Positions 56,345-64,000 of a stretch of DNA of 64,000 nt are shown here, in pieces. How positions within the stretch are numbered: position 1 is the stretch's first letter; every line of letters starts with the position of its first letter. The notes beneath the pieces are model-generated. The model ran no database searches and was not told the DNA's origin. It saw only the letters and a program-made list of their open reading frames with translations. A program made the translations under genes and the position numbers. Origin of the DNA: Comamonas sp. B21-038 (GTDB lineage: Bacteria; Pseudomonadota; Gammaproteobacteria; Burkholderiales; Burkholderiaceae_C); contig NZ_CP092462.1 in the NCBI RefSeq assembly GCF_022387135.1, positions 4,890,001-4,954,000 on the forward strand, in the 5' to 3' direction.

Positions 56345-56662
56345 ATGGCCTGGGTCTATTTGCTGGTTGCCGGTGTGCTGGAGGTGGTGTGGGCGTTCAC
56401 GATGAAGCAGTCCCATGGCTTCACCAACATCAAATACAGCGCGATCACCCTCGTTGCGATGATTGCCAGCTTTGGCCTGCTGTCGGTCGCGATGCGCAGC
56501 CTGCCGCTGGGCACGGCCTACACCATCTGGACCGGCATTGGCGCCGTGGGTGCGTTCCTCGTTGGCATCACGGTGCTGGGCGAGGCGCTGACGCCAATGC
56601 GCGTGGTGGCGGCGTTGCTGATTGTCAGCGGTCTGGTGCTGATGAAGCTGTCCTCTTCCTGA
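56345..56662 (+). CDS. gdx: Guanidinium exporter (SMR family, Gdx/SugE)
   Basis: A 105-residue four-helix inner-membrane protein of the small multidrug resistance family. The functional glutamate is in the first helix (AGVLEVVWAFTMKQS), and helix 3/4 motifs LGTAYTIWTGIGAVGAF and VAALLIVSGLVLMK fit SugE rather than EmrE. A guanidine-II riboswitch immediately upstream strongly supports guanidinium export by proton antiport. The protein works as an antiparallel dimer. Confidence 0.93.
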   Translation: MAWVYLLVAGVLEVVWAFTMKQSHGFTNIKYSAITLVAMIASFGLLSVAMRSLPLGTAYTIWTGIGAVGAFLVGITVLGEALTPMRVVAALLIVSGLVLMKLSSS

Positions 56663-56676
56663 TTCTGCATGCCTTA

Positions 56677-56700
56677 GGCCTGCGAACGTGTTTGCAGGCC
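56677..56700 (+). other. Hairpin between gdx and the DAHP synthase gene
   Basis: A 7-bp stem GGCCTGC/GCAGGCC with a 10-base loop lies between the two genes. It has no T-tract, so it is at best a weak terminator or stability element. Confidence 0.4.
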
Positions 56701-56716
56701 CTGCGACAATAGCGGG

Positions 56717-57847
56717 ATGACCGATTCTTCTATTGCTGCAGGCACCGTGCCTCGCAAGTCCCCGTCCCGGCTTTCCACGGTTGACAAGACCCGCATCGAT
56801 GACACCCGCATCAAGGTGGTGCGCCCGCTGATCACGCCCGCCTTGCTGGAGGAGTGGCTGCCCATCACCGACGAGGCCTACCAGCTGGTGGAGTCGAGCC
56901 GCGCGGCCATCTCCAGGATTCTGCATGGCCAGGACGACCGCCTGGTCGTCGTCGTGGGTCCTTGCTCCATCCACGACCATGACCTGGCGATGGACTATGC
57001 GCGCCAGCTCAAGGTGCAGGCCGAAGCATTGAAGGACGACCTGCTGGTGGTCATGCGCGTGTACTTTGAAAAGCCGCGCACGACCGTGGGCTGGAAGGGC
57101 TATATCAACGACCCGCACCTCGATGGCAGCTTTGCCGTCAATGAGGGGCTGGAGCTGGCGCGCCGCTTGCTGCTCGACATTCTGGCGCTGGGCCTGCCGG
57201 CGGGCACCGAGTTTCTGGATCTGCTGTCGCCGCAGTTTATCAGTGACCTGGTGAGCTGGGGCGCCATTGGCGCGCGCACCACCGAAAGCCAGAGCCACCG
57301 CCAGCTGGCCAGTGGCCTGTCCTGCCCGGTGGGCTTCAAGAACGGCACCGATGGTGGCGTCAAGGTGGCCAGCGACGCCATTTTGGCGGCCCAGTCCGAG
57401 CATGCCTTCATGGGCATGACCAAGATGGGCCAGAGCGCCATCTTCGAGACCCGTGGCAACCAGGACTGCCACATCATCCTGCGCGGCGGCAAGCAGCCCA
57501 ACTACAGCGCGGCCGATGTGCAGGCCGCCTGCGAGGTGCTGGCCAAGGCCGGCCTGCATCAGCAGGTGATGATCGACCTGTCGCATGCCAACAGCAGCAA
57601 GCAGCACCGCCGCCAGATCGATGTGGCCGCCGATGTGGCCCAGCAGGTCGCAGCGGGCGACCGCCGCATCACCGGTGTGATGATCGAGAGCCATATCCAC
57701 GAAGGCCGGCAAGACATCGTCGAAGGCCAGCCGCTGGCCTATGGGGTCTCGCTCACCGATGCCTGCATCAGCATGGAGCAGACCCTGCCGGTGCTGGCCC
57801 AGCTGGCGCAAGCGGTGCAGGCGCGCCGCGCTGCCAACAAGGGCTAA
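56717..57847 (+). CDS. aroG: 3-Deoxy-7-phosphoheptulonate synthase (DAHP synthase, AroFGH type)
   Basis: A 376-residue class I DAHP synthase that joins phosphoenolpyruvate and erythrose 4-phosphate, the first shikimate-pathway step. Family signatures are VVVGPCSIHD, VMRVYFEKPRTTVGWKG, GARTTESQSHRQLASG, VGFKNGTDG and the C-terminal IESHIHEGRQ. Which aromatic amino acid inhibits it cannot be told reliably by eye. Confidence 0.94.
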   Translation: MTDSSIAAGTVPRKSPSRLSTVDKTRIDDTRIKVVRPLITPALLEEWLPITDEAYQLVESSRAAISRILHGQDDRLVVVVGPCSIHDHDLAMDYARQLKVQAEALKDDLLVVMRVYFEKPRTTVGWKGYINDPHLDGSFAVNEGLELARRLLLDILALGLPAGTEFLDLLSPQFISDLVSWGAIGARTTESQSHRQLASGLSCPVGFKNGTDGGVKVASDAILAAQSEHAFMGMTKMGQSAIFETRGNQDCHIILRGGKQPNYSAADVQAACEVLAKAGLHQQVMIDLSHANSSKQHRRQIDVAADVAQQVAAGDRRITGVMIESHIHEGRQDIVEGQPLAYGVSLTDACISMEQTLPVLAQLAQAVQARRAANKG

Positions 57848-57862
57848 GACAAGTCAGGCGGC

Positions 57863-58195
57863 TCAGCGCTGCGCCGCGCCCAGCATGATCACACCCATGC
57901 CGGCCAGGCACAGCAGCACGCCGGCGATGTCCCAGCTGCTGGGGCGGATGCCATCGACCAGCCACAGCCAGGCAATCGCCGTCGTCACATAGACGCCGCC
58001 GTAAGCGGCATACACCCGGCCCGATGCGGTCGGGTGCAGGCTCAGCAGCCAGACAAAGGCCACCAGCGCCAGCACCGCCGGCAGCAGCACCCAGGCCGGC
58101 GCCTTGTCCTTGAGCCAGAGATAGGGCAGGTAGCAGCCCACGATCTCGGCAATGGCCGTCAGCACAAACAAGGCGGTGGTCGTCAGCAGAGACAT
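57863..58195 (-). CDS. ynfA: YnfA/UPF0060-family small membrane protein
   Basis: A 110-residue protein with four hydrophobic helices. The UPF0060 pattern [14 protein letters not shown] and [20 protein letters not shown] is clear. The family resembles SMR transporters, but transport is not firmly shown. Its ATG (58195) overlaps the stop of the upstream gene (TGATG), so translation is coupled. Confidence 0.92.
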   Translation of the reverse strand: MSLLTTTALFVLTAIAEIVGCYLPYLWLKDKAPAWVLLPAVLALVAFVWLLSLHPTASGRVYAAYGGVYVTTAIAWLWLVDGIRPSSWDIAGVLLCLAGMGVIMLGAAQR

Positions 58196-58593
58196 CAAGA
58201 CGCTTTCGTAAAGGTGGGCAGGCGGGCGGCCAGTTCGGCATCGTGCTGCGCCAGCTGCTGCAGCTGGGCAAAGGCCGGCGCTGCAGCGGGCACGATGCGG
58301 TTGCCGCAGACCTGGGCATAGCCATCCAGAAACGGCTGCGCCATCTCAGCGTTCTGCAGCCAGGTATCGGCGCAAGCCAGCAGCGCAGTGCACGCCGCTT
58401 GCTCGCGCCCCATCTGGGCGATGGCCCAGAGGGCGGCCTGGCTTTCCACCTCGTCCAGATCGGCATGGTCCTGCACCAGCAGATCCAGGGCCTGCTGGCG
58501 TTCGGCGGCGGGCAGTTGCCGGTCCGCCAGCATTTGGCCGATGGCGGCGATCGCGGGTACGCGGGTGGGCAGACCGTGTTGGTTCAGGCTCAT
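58195..58593 (-). CDS. Uncharacterised small helical protein upstream of ynfA
   Basis: A 132-residue soluble, Ala/Leu/Gln-rich protein predicted to be mostly helical, with no signal peptide and no motif I can name. ATG 58593 was chosen; upstream sequence in frame is low in coding character. The stop overlaps the ynfA start by one base. Sequence such as [19 protein letters not shown] suggests a helical-repeat or adaptor protein. Function unknown. Confidence 0.65.
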   Translation of the reverse strand: MSLNQHGLPTRVPAIAAIGQMLADRQLPAAERQQALDLLVQDHADLDEVESQAALWAIAQMGREQAACTALLACADTWLQNAEMAQPFLDGYAQVCGNRIVPAAAPAFAQLQQLAQHDAELAARLPTFTKAS

Positions 58594-58698
58594 GGCAGGT
58601 GGGGAGTGTTGCAGATTGCCGCCATTGGGCGGCTGGGGGCACCAAGCCAAGCTGCAAGCTGCCCATATCGGACCAATCCCGATTAGAATTTCATAAAT

Positions 58699-58735
58699 CG
58701 AGACATTGGTCTCGTAATAAGTAACTTATATACTG
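58699..58735 (+). promoter_or_regulatory. Operator and promoter of the IclR gene
   Basis: A perfect 6-bp inverted repeat CGAGAC-ATTG-GTCTCG lies at 58699-58714. TTGGTC at 58706-58711, inside the palindrome, and TATACT at 58729-58734 form a -35/-10 pair with a 17-base spacer. The palindrome therefore overlaps the promoter, which fits autorepression by IclR. Confidence 0.55.
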
Positions 58736-58739
58736 AAAT

Positions 58740-59522
58740 ATGAATTCTGAAGCGGATGGAAAACTGGTCAGCGCGCTGGTGCGCGGCGTCAGTATTTTGC
58801 AGTGCTTTAACAACAAGCAGCAAGAACTCAGTGGCAAAGAGCTGATGGACCTGACGGGTTTGCCCAAACCGACCTTGTTCCGCCTGACCGAAACCCTGTG
58901 CGAGCTGGGCCTGCTGCGCTATTCGGAGCGCCTGTCCAAGTACGTGCTGGGCATCGGGGTGCTCAACCTGGCCTCGCCACTGCTGTCGCGCATGACGGTG
59001 CGTCAGTTTGCCCGCCCGCAGATGCAGGAGCTGGCCAACTACATGGGCGGCCAGATCCAGCTGGCGGTGGGTGAGGGCCGGCGCCTGGTACTGGCCGAGC
59101 TGGCCAACGGCATGGACAACAAGGTGTTCACGCCCGAGATCGGGGTGGCCGTATCGTTGGTGCGCACCGCGACTGGCCGCGCTTACCTGCTGGGCCAAAG
59201 CGAGGCGGAGCGCCAGGCCTATCTGGACGAGCTCGATGGCCGCGCACCCGAGCGCGCTGCGCTGCTGCGCGAGCGCCTGGACGATGCGCGCCAGGACCTG
59301 GCCCTGCACGGCTTTTGCCGGAGCCATGGCGATCTGCACCGCGAGATTCTGTCGATCGCCGTGCCGCTGTCGCAGCCCATCGATGGCGAGCGCTGGGTGT
59401 TTGGCGCCTCGGTGCCGACCTACAACCCCAAGAGCCGCGAGCTGGAGACCGACATCGGCCCGCGCCTGGTGACCCTGGTGCGCTCGCTCGAAGGGCTGAT
59501 CGGCACCTCCAGCCTGTCGTGA
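58740..59522 (+). CDS. IclR-family transcriptional regulator
   Basis: A 260-residue regulator. The N-terminal winged helix includes ALVRGVSILQCF and LSGKELMDLTGLPKPTLFRL. The C-terminal effector domain (about 85-250) has GGQIQLAVGEG and REILSIAVPLSQP. The -10 element ends 5 bases before the ATG and no ribosome-binding site is visible, so the mRNA may be leaderless. The CoA-transferase-family gene downstream is the likely target. Confidence 0.92.
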   Translation: MNSEADGKLVSALVRGVSILQCFNNKQQELSGKELMDLTGLPKPTLFRLTETLCELGLLRYSERLSKYVLGIGVLNLASPLLSRMTVRQFARPQMQELANYMGGQIQLAVGEGRRLVLAELANGMDNKVFTPEIGVAVSLVRTATGRAYLLGQSEAERQAYLDELDGRAPERAALLRERLDDARQDLALHGFCRSHGDLHREILSIAVPLSQPIDGERWVFGASVPTYNPKSRELETDIGPRLVTLVRSLEGLIGTSSLS

Positions 59523-59597
59523 TCGGGTCCGATCTGGCCGGGCCTGACCTGGCCGCGTCAGGCGGCGCATCGCAAAAAACAACCACAGGAGACAAGC

Positions 59598-60713
59598 ATG
59601 AAAGTATTGGACGGCATCAAGGTGCTGGAGATTGGTGGCCTGGGACCGGGCCCATTCTGCGCGATGCACCTGGCCGACCTGGGCGCCGATGTGATCTCCA
59701 TCGTGCGCGAGGAAAAAGGCGCATCCCCCACCGGCAACCTGCTCAACCGTGGCAAGCGCTCGGTTTTCGCGGACCTGAAAAGCCCCGAGGGCAAGGCCCT
59801 GGTGCTGGCGCTGGTGCGTGATGCCGATGTGCTGATCGAAGGCATGCGCCCCGGCGTGATGGAGCGCCTGGGCCTGGGCCCGGCCGAGTGCCAGGCGCTG
59901 AACCCGGCCCTCGTCTACGGCCGCATGACCGGCTGGGGCCAGAGCGGCCCGTTGGCCCCGCGCGCCGGCCATGACAACAACTACGCCGCCGTCTCGGGCG
60001 CGCTCTGGGGCTGCAGCCCGGCCGATGCGCGGCCGGTGTCATCGTTTGCGATGGTGGGCGATATCGGCGGCGGCGCGCTCTACCTGATGACCGGGCTGCT
60101 CGCCGGCGTGATCCAGGCGCGCAGCAGCGGCCGGGGCTGCGTGGTGGATGCGGCCATCGTCGATGGCGCGGCCCATATGCTGAACCTGGCGCTGAGCGCC
60201 CGCCAGCGCGGCATTGTGGCCGATGTGCGCGGCCAGAGCATCCATGACAGCGCACCGTTCTATGAGACCTATGTCTGCGCCGATGGCGAGCACATCACCA
60301 TCGGCAGCATCGAGCCGCAGTTCTACGCGCTGCTGCTGCAGACGCTGGGCCTGGCGGACGACCCGGATTTTGCCGCGCCCCAGTCGCAGTGGGACAAGGC
60401 GCTGTGGCCGCGCCGCCGTGCGCGCCTGCAGGCGCTGTTCATCACCGAGCCGCGTGCGTATTGGCAGCAGGTGTTCGAGGGCAGTGATGTCTGCTTCGGC
60501 GCTGTGCTGAGCCCGCTGGAGGCCGCAGCGCACCCGCATATGCAGGCGCGTGGTGTCTACCACGCGCAGGGCGGCGTGTTGCAGGCAGCCCCGGCGCCGC
60601 GCTTTGACGGCCAGGCCTATGACACGCCGGCGATGTGCGCCGCAGGCGCCCATACCGAGGCCGTACTCGCGCAGGTGAACGCAGGGGATGCCAGCGCGGC
60701 TTGGCGCCGCTAG
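59598..60713 (+). CDS. Alpha-methylacyl-CoA racemase (CoA-transferase family III)
   Basis: A 371-residue CaiB/BaiF-superfamily protein. The racemase catalytic residues are present: H125 in RAGHDNNYAAVSG and D155 in MVGDIGGGALYL. That separates it from true CoA-transferases, which use an aspartate in another motif. It would interconvert 2R- and 2S-methylacyl-CoA so that branched acyl chains can enter beta-oxidation. AGGAG precedes the ATG. The convergent ligase/SDR/hydratase operon may act in the same pathway. Confidence 0.88.
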   Translation: MKVLDGIKVLEIGGLGPGPFCAMHLADLGADVISIVREEKGASPTGNLLNRGKRSVFADLKSPEGKALVLALVRDADVLIEGMRPGVMERLGLGPAECQALNPALVYGRMTGWGQSGPLAPRAGHDNNYAAVSGALWGCSPADARPVSSFAMVGDIGGGALYLMTGLLAGVIQARSSGRGCVVDAAIVDGAAHMLNLALSARQRGIVADVRGQSIHDSAPFYETYVCADGEHITIGSIEPQFYALLLQTLGLADDPDFAAPQSQWDKALWPRRRARLQALFITEPRAYWQQVFEGSDVCFGAVLSPLEAAAHPHMQARGVYHAQGGVLQAAPAPRFDGQAYDTPAMCAAGAHTEAVLAQVNAGDASAAWRR

Positions 60714-60791
60714 GCGTCCTGTGCGTCAGAGTGCGACAATGCGGCCCTGCCCGGGCTGCGCCTGGCCGGGCACCGACACAGGGAGTTGCCG

Positions 60792-61124
60792 ATGGGCATT
60801 GTGGTTTTTTATCTGCGCAACAACGCCGAGGATGCCGAGGGCGTGCCGCCCGATTGGCAGCCGCAGTGCCTGGCCTACAGCGACCAGCAGATGAGCGAGG
60901 CACTGGCGCAATGCCAGCGCCTGCGCGCCGATCCGCGCCATGCGCATGTGGTGATGTCGTCCGAGCTGCGCGACATGGTCGGGCAGATAGGGGTGGCTGC
61001 CGTTGAAGACGGCCGCACGCCCGATGGCGAACACTATGACTGGAGCAAGGCCGGGCGGGCCGGGATGAGCCGCCGCAACGCGATGGAGCCGCCCAAGAAA
61101 CGCGGCAGCGCCAGCAACGAATAA
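60792..61124 (+). CDS. Uncharacterised small soluble protein
   Basis: A 110-residue soluble protein: MGIVVFYLRNNAEDAEGVPP, then a helical stretch ALAQCQRLRADPRHAHVVMS, a VGQIGVAAVEDG strand, and a basic tail. GGGAG lies upstream of the ATG, and base composition is like the neighbours. The overall pattern recalls small conserved proteins of Burkholderiales, but I cannot name a family. It sits between the racemase gene and the convergent hydratase gene. Confidence 0.7.
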   Translation: MGIVVFYLRNNAEDAEGVPPDWQPQCLAYSDQQMSEALAQCQRLRADPRHAHVVMSSELRDMVGQIGVAAVEDGRTPDGEHYDWSKAGRAGMSRRNAMEPPKKRGSASNE

Positions 61125-61134
61125 ACCGGTTTTT

Positions 61135-61932
61135 TCAGGTCCGCGCCGGCCACTGGAAGGGCGCAGGCTGCTTGTTCAAAAAGGCCTGCACGGCTTCGCG
61201 GTGCTGGGCCGTGCCCATCGCCAGCGCCTGGGCGTTCGCCTCTTGCTCCAGCAGCGCAGGCAAGTCGTTGGCGGCCATCGCGAGCGAGCGTTTGATCAGA
61301 CTCAGCGCCACCGGCGATGCGCCGACAAAGCTGTGCGCAATCGCCTGGGCACGCGCCTGCAGCTGCTCGGGGGCGGCCAACTCGCTGGCAATGCCCAGCT
61401 GCAAGGCCTCCTGGGCAGAGACCTCGCGGCCCGAGAGCATCAGCTCCCGCGCGCGCTGCACGCCGACGACGCGCGGCAAGGTGTAGAAAGCTGCGCAGTC
61501 GGGCACGACGCCAACGCGGATGAAGGACATCGCAAAGCGCGCCCGGTCCGAGGCGATGATGAAGTCTGCCGCCAGTGCCAGGCTGAAGCCCGCGCCATAG
61601 GCAGCGCCGTCCACCGCCGCAATCACCGGCTTGTCCAGCAGCATCAGGTCCTTGAGCCAGTGGTGCAGGCTGGACAGGCGCGCGCGCCAGCCGGCATTGT
61701 CCAGACCCGATGCCGCAATATTGCCCAGGTCCCCGCCCGAGCAGAAATGGTCGCCAACGCCGGTCAGCACCAGCGCACGCAGGCTGGCGTCGGTCTGCAC
61801 CAGGCGCACCACTTCGGCCATCTCCTCGCGCATCTGCGGGTCGAAGGCATTGCGCTTGGCCGGGTAGTTGAAGCGCAAGGTGGCCACGCCGTCCTGGCGC
61901 TCAAAAATGATGCGTTCGTAGCTTTGGTTCAT
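61135..61932 (-). CDS. Enoyl-CoA hydratase/isomerase-family protein
   Basis: A 265-residue crotonase-fold enzyme. The oxyanion-hole elements are GDHFCSGGDLGNIA and AAVDGAAYGAGFSLALAADF. One catalytic glutamate position carries a different residue (PDCAAFYTLPR), as in several isomerase-like members, so simple hydratase activity is not certain. The start at 61932 overlaps the SDR stop by 4 bases (ATGA). It is the distal gene of the ligase-SDR-hydratase operon. Confidence 0.88.
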   Translation of the reverse strand: MNQSYERIIFERQDGVATLRFNYPAKRNAFDPQMREEMAEVVRLVQTDASLRALVLTGVGDHFCSGGDLGNIAASGLDNAGWRARLSSLHHWLKDLMLLDKPVIAAVDGAAYGAGFSLALAADFIIASDRARFAMSFIRVGVVPDCAAFYTLPRVVGVQRARELMLSGREVSAQEALQLGIASELAAPEQLQARAQAIAHSFVGASPVALSLIKRSLAMAANDLPALLEQEANAQALAMGTAQHREAVQAFLNKQPAPFQWPART

Positions 61933-62732
61933 GCGGCGCTCCTGGGGACGTAGGAGGCACGCATGTCGCGCCCGCCGCGCAGTGCAGCGCCGCCATCGAC
62001 GGGGATGATGGCCCCGGTCACATAGCTGGCCAGTTCGGACGACAGGAACAGCGCCACGTGGGCGACATCGTCGGTGCTGCCCATTCGCCGCAGCGGCACG
62101 GTGGAGACGGCGCGCTCGAGCGCATCGGCCGTGGGCGCCAGGCGCCGCATGCCCTCGGTATCGCCGATGGGGCCGGGCGAGATGCTGTTGACGCGGATGC
62201 CGTCCTCGCCCCATTCCAGCGCCAGCACCTTGGTCATCATGTCGATGCCGGCCTTGGCCGCGCAGGCATGGACCTGGTACATCGTCGGGTTGACACCTTG
62301 CGGCGCCGAGATGTTGATGACGCTGGCGCCGGGCTTGCGCAGCATCGGGTAGGCCAGGCGCAGCACATGGAAGCTGCCATTGAGGTCGATGTCGACAACC
62401 GTCTTGAAGCCATTGGGCGACAGGTCCTTGGCCGGCGCAATGAAGTTGCCCGCAGCGCCCGAGACCAGCACATCGATGGGGCCAAAGCGGGCATGCGCCT
62501 GCTCCAGCGCGGCCTGCACGGCGGCGGGGTCGCGCACATCGGCGCTCAGGCCCAGGGCCTGGGCGCCCAGCGCCTCCAGCTCGGCGGCGGCCTGGGCCAC
62601 CTTGTCGGCCGAGCGGCTCATGACCACGACATGGGCGCCGGCGCGGGCGAAGGCCTTGGCAATGCCCAGGTTGATGCCACTGCTGCCGCCTGCGACAAAC
62701 ACATGCTGGTGGCGAAAGGAAAAAGAGCTCAT
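61929..62732 (-). CDS. Short-chain dehydrogenase (acyl-CoA/2,4-dienoyl-CoA reductase-like SDR)
   Basis: A 267-residue classical SDR. The nucleotide motif is GGSSGINLGIA at about 15-25, and the N-A-G-like segment is VSGAAGNF. The usual Y-x3-K region reads YQVHACAAKAGID: the tyrosine is not at its normal place, a feature shared with 2,4-dienoyl-CoA reductase-type SDRs. It overlaps both neighbours by 4 bases. Substrate probably an acyl-CoA, inferred from context. Confidence 0.85.
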   Translation of the reverse strand: MSSFSFRHQHVFVAGGSSGINLGIAKAFARAGAHVVVMSRSADKVAQAAAELEALGAQALGLSADVRDPAAVQAALEQAHARFGPIDVLVSGAAGNFIAPAKDLSPNGFKTVVDIDLNGSFHVLRLAYPMLRKPGASVINISAPQGVNPTMYQVHACAAKAGIDMMTKVLALEWGEDGIRVNSISPGPIGDTEGMRRLAPTADALERAVSTVPLRRMGSTDDVAHVALFLSSELASYVTGAIIPVDGGAALRGGRDMRASYVPRSAA

Positions 62733-64000
62733 GGGTGTTCCGTATGCAAAGAAGGGGAGGAGGCAGCGGCTTGCTGCGCCGCCTCCTGCAATGCGCGCCA
62801 CTGGATCTTGCCGGTGGCGGATTTGGGCAGCGCGGCGAGAAAGTCCACCGCGCGTGGCACCTTGTAGGCGGCCATCTGTTCACGGCTCCAGCCGATGATC
62901 TCGTCCTCCGTCGCCTGCGCGCCAGGGCGCAGCACCACGAGGGCCTTGACCGATTCGCCGCGCTTGGCATCGGGCACGGCGATCACGCAGGCCTCCAGCA
63001 CGGCCGGGTGGCTGTACAGCATGTTTTCGACTTCGGCGGGCCAGACCTTGTAGCCGTTGGCATTGATCATGCGTTTCAAGCGGTCGCGCATGAAGTAGTA
63101 GCCGTCCTCGTCGACCGAGGCCAGGTCGCCGGTGCGAAAGTAGCGCCGGCCATGGCGCTCGAAAAAGGCCGCGCGGTTGGCCTCGTCATTGCGCCAGTAG
63201 CCCTGCATCACCTGTTCGCCGCTGGAGACCAGCTCGCCCACCTGGCCTGCGGGCAGCTCTTGCAGGGTCTCGGGGTCGACGATCATCGAATGCACGCCCT
63301 GGGTAGGCACGCCCAGACACTGGCGCTTGGCGTGGCCCGGCGGGTTGGCATGCAAAAAGGCGGCGGTCTCGGTCAGGCCATAGCCTTCGCTGTAGTGCAG
63401 GCCATAACGCTCGGCCAGCATCTGCGATACCGCCTCGGGCATGGCCGCGCCGCCACCGGCCAGCATGGCCAGGCTCGACAGGTCCAGCCCATGGGCAGTG
63501 GCCTGGCTGAACAGGTCGATCACCATGCTGGGCGGCGCCGTCCAGGCGGTGACCTGGTGGCGCTCGATCAGCCGCGCGGCCAGCAGCGCATCCCAGCGCG
63601 GCATCATCACCACCGTGCCGCCGACGGCAATGGGCATGTTCATGCCGTACTGCGTGCCCAGCATGTGAAACATCGGCGCGACCGACAGAAACACCAGGTC
63701 GTCATTGAAGCCGCGCCACAGCCTTGAGCCGGTGAGCGATGCCAGCACCGAGTGGTGGCTGTGCATGCAGCCCTTGGGATGGCCGGTGGTGCCCGAGGTA
63801 TAGGGGATGGTGGCCAGCATGTCGGCCTGCGCCACACGCGGGCCGGGTGCCAGCTGCAGCGCCAATGCATCGGCAAAGCCATGGTAGGGCCCGGCGGGCA
63901 GCGGCTGGCGCGGCGCCGTCACCACCTCGGGCAGCGCATCGGGCGGCGGGGTGGTGGGCAGCGCATCGCTGTAGGCATGGACGAGCACCGCATCGAGCAG
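62729..64000 (-). CDS. AMP-dependent acyl-CoA synthetase/ligase (partial, N-terminus beyond window)
   Basis: At least 424 residues of an ANL-superfamily adenylating enzyme. The P-loop is IPYTSGTTGHPKGCMHSHHS, the A5-type motif YSEGYGLTETAAF follows, then YFRTGDLASVDEDGYY, NGYKVWPAEVENMLYSHP, and the catalytic lysine in KSATGKIQWRAL. The reading frame is still open at the right edge, so the gene starts outside. The stop overlaps the SDR start. It would activate a fatty or aromatic acid to its CoA ester. Confidence 0.93.
   Translation of the reverse strand: MLDAVLVHAYSDALPTTPPPDALPEVVTAPRQPLPAGPYHGFADALALQLAPGPRVAQADMLATIPYTSGTTGHPKGCMHSHHSVLASLTGSRLWRGFNDDLVFLSVAPMFHMLGTQYGMNMPIAVGGTVVMMPRWDALLAARLIERHQVTAWTAPPSMVIDLFSQATAHGLDLSSLAMLAGGGAAMPEAVSQMLAERYGLHYSEGYGLTETAAFLHANPPGHAKRQCLGVPTQGVHSMIVDPETLQELPAGQVGELVSSGEQVMQGYWRNDEANRAAFFERHGRRYFRTGDLASVDEDGYYFMRDRLKRMINANGYKVWPAEVENMLYSHPAVLEACVIAVPDAKRGESVKALVVLRPGAQATEDEIIGWSREQMAAYKVPRAVDFLAALPKSATGKIQWRALQEAAQQAAASSPSLHTEHP

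Overview
The window looks like a chromosomal segment from a high-GC betaproteobacterium of the Comamonadaceae, probably a Comamonas relative. The basis is the rRNA operon, several periplasmic Bug (TctC-like) binding proteins, a LiuR-type leucine regulator, and core blocks such as lptA-lptB-rpoN. The genus is an inference; no database was searched. I see no phage, insertion sequence or CRISPR array.

Layout. 1-4237: 3' part of an rRNA operon (16S end, tRNA-Ile, tRNA-Ala, 23S, 5S, terminator). 4.3-11.6 kb: leucine/acyl-CoA catabolic block (MerR-type LiuR, isovaleryl-CoA dehydrogenase, carbonic anhydrase, thiolase, a second acyl-CoA dehydrogenase) with three poorly known genes inside. 11.6-15.3 kb: reverse-strand accessory genes (class II amidotransferase, DHA2 exporter, CWC protein, DHH phosphoesterase). 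15.4-32.1 kb: oxidative hexuronate/aldarate catabolism in two divergent arms around a GntR/FCD regulator. The right arm carries uronate dehydrogenase, lactonase, a TRAP transporter, glucarate dehydratase, a Bug protein and galactarate dehydratase. The left arm carries a Bug protein, KdgD, a hydroxyacid dehydrogenase and 2-oxoglutarate-semialdehyde dehydrogenase. Together they would take glucuronate/galacturonate through aldarates to 2-oxoglutarate.

32.1-38.0 kb (reverse strand) is the most unusual region. It encodes a CsgG/HfaB-like outer-membrane secretion lipoprotein with extra C-terminal domains, a Sel1-repeat lipoprotein, and four small exported proteins. Three of the four carry versions of one short repeat (Q-x-V-x-V-x-NGxVxNxA...NI), and the fourth has a shorter, weaker match. 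I read this as a candidate curli-like functional-amyloid or matrix-fibre system without recognisable CsgA/B/E/F genes. A long AT-rich regulatory region lies upstream.

38.4-45.8 kb: malate synthase G, two tandem Roadblock/LC7 paralogues, a two-component system, a LysR regulator and a DUF2214 membrane protein. 45.8-52.3 kb: housekeeping genes (argS, a SPOR protein, dsbA, lptA, lptB, rpoN). 52.3-58.6 kb: an LpxO-like hydroxylase, a TPR membrane protein, a THUMP methyltransferase with an overlapping PIN gene, a guanidine-II riboswitch in front of the exporter gene gdx/sugE, a DAHP synthase and ynfA. 58.7-64.0 kb: an IclR regulator, an alpha-methylacyl-CoA racemase and a convergent AMP-ligase/SDR/enoyl-CoA hydratase operon; the ligase runs off the right edge.
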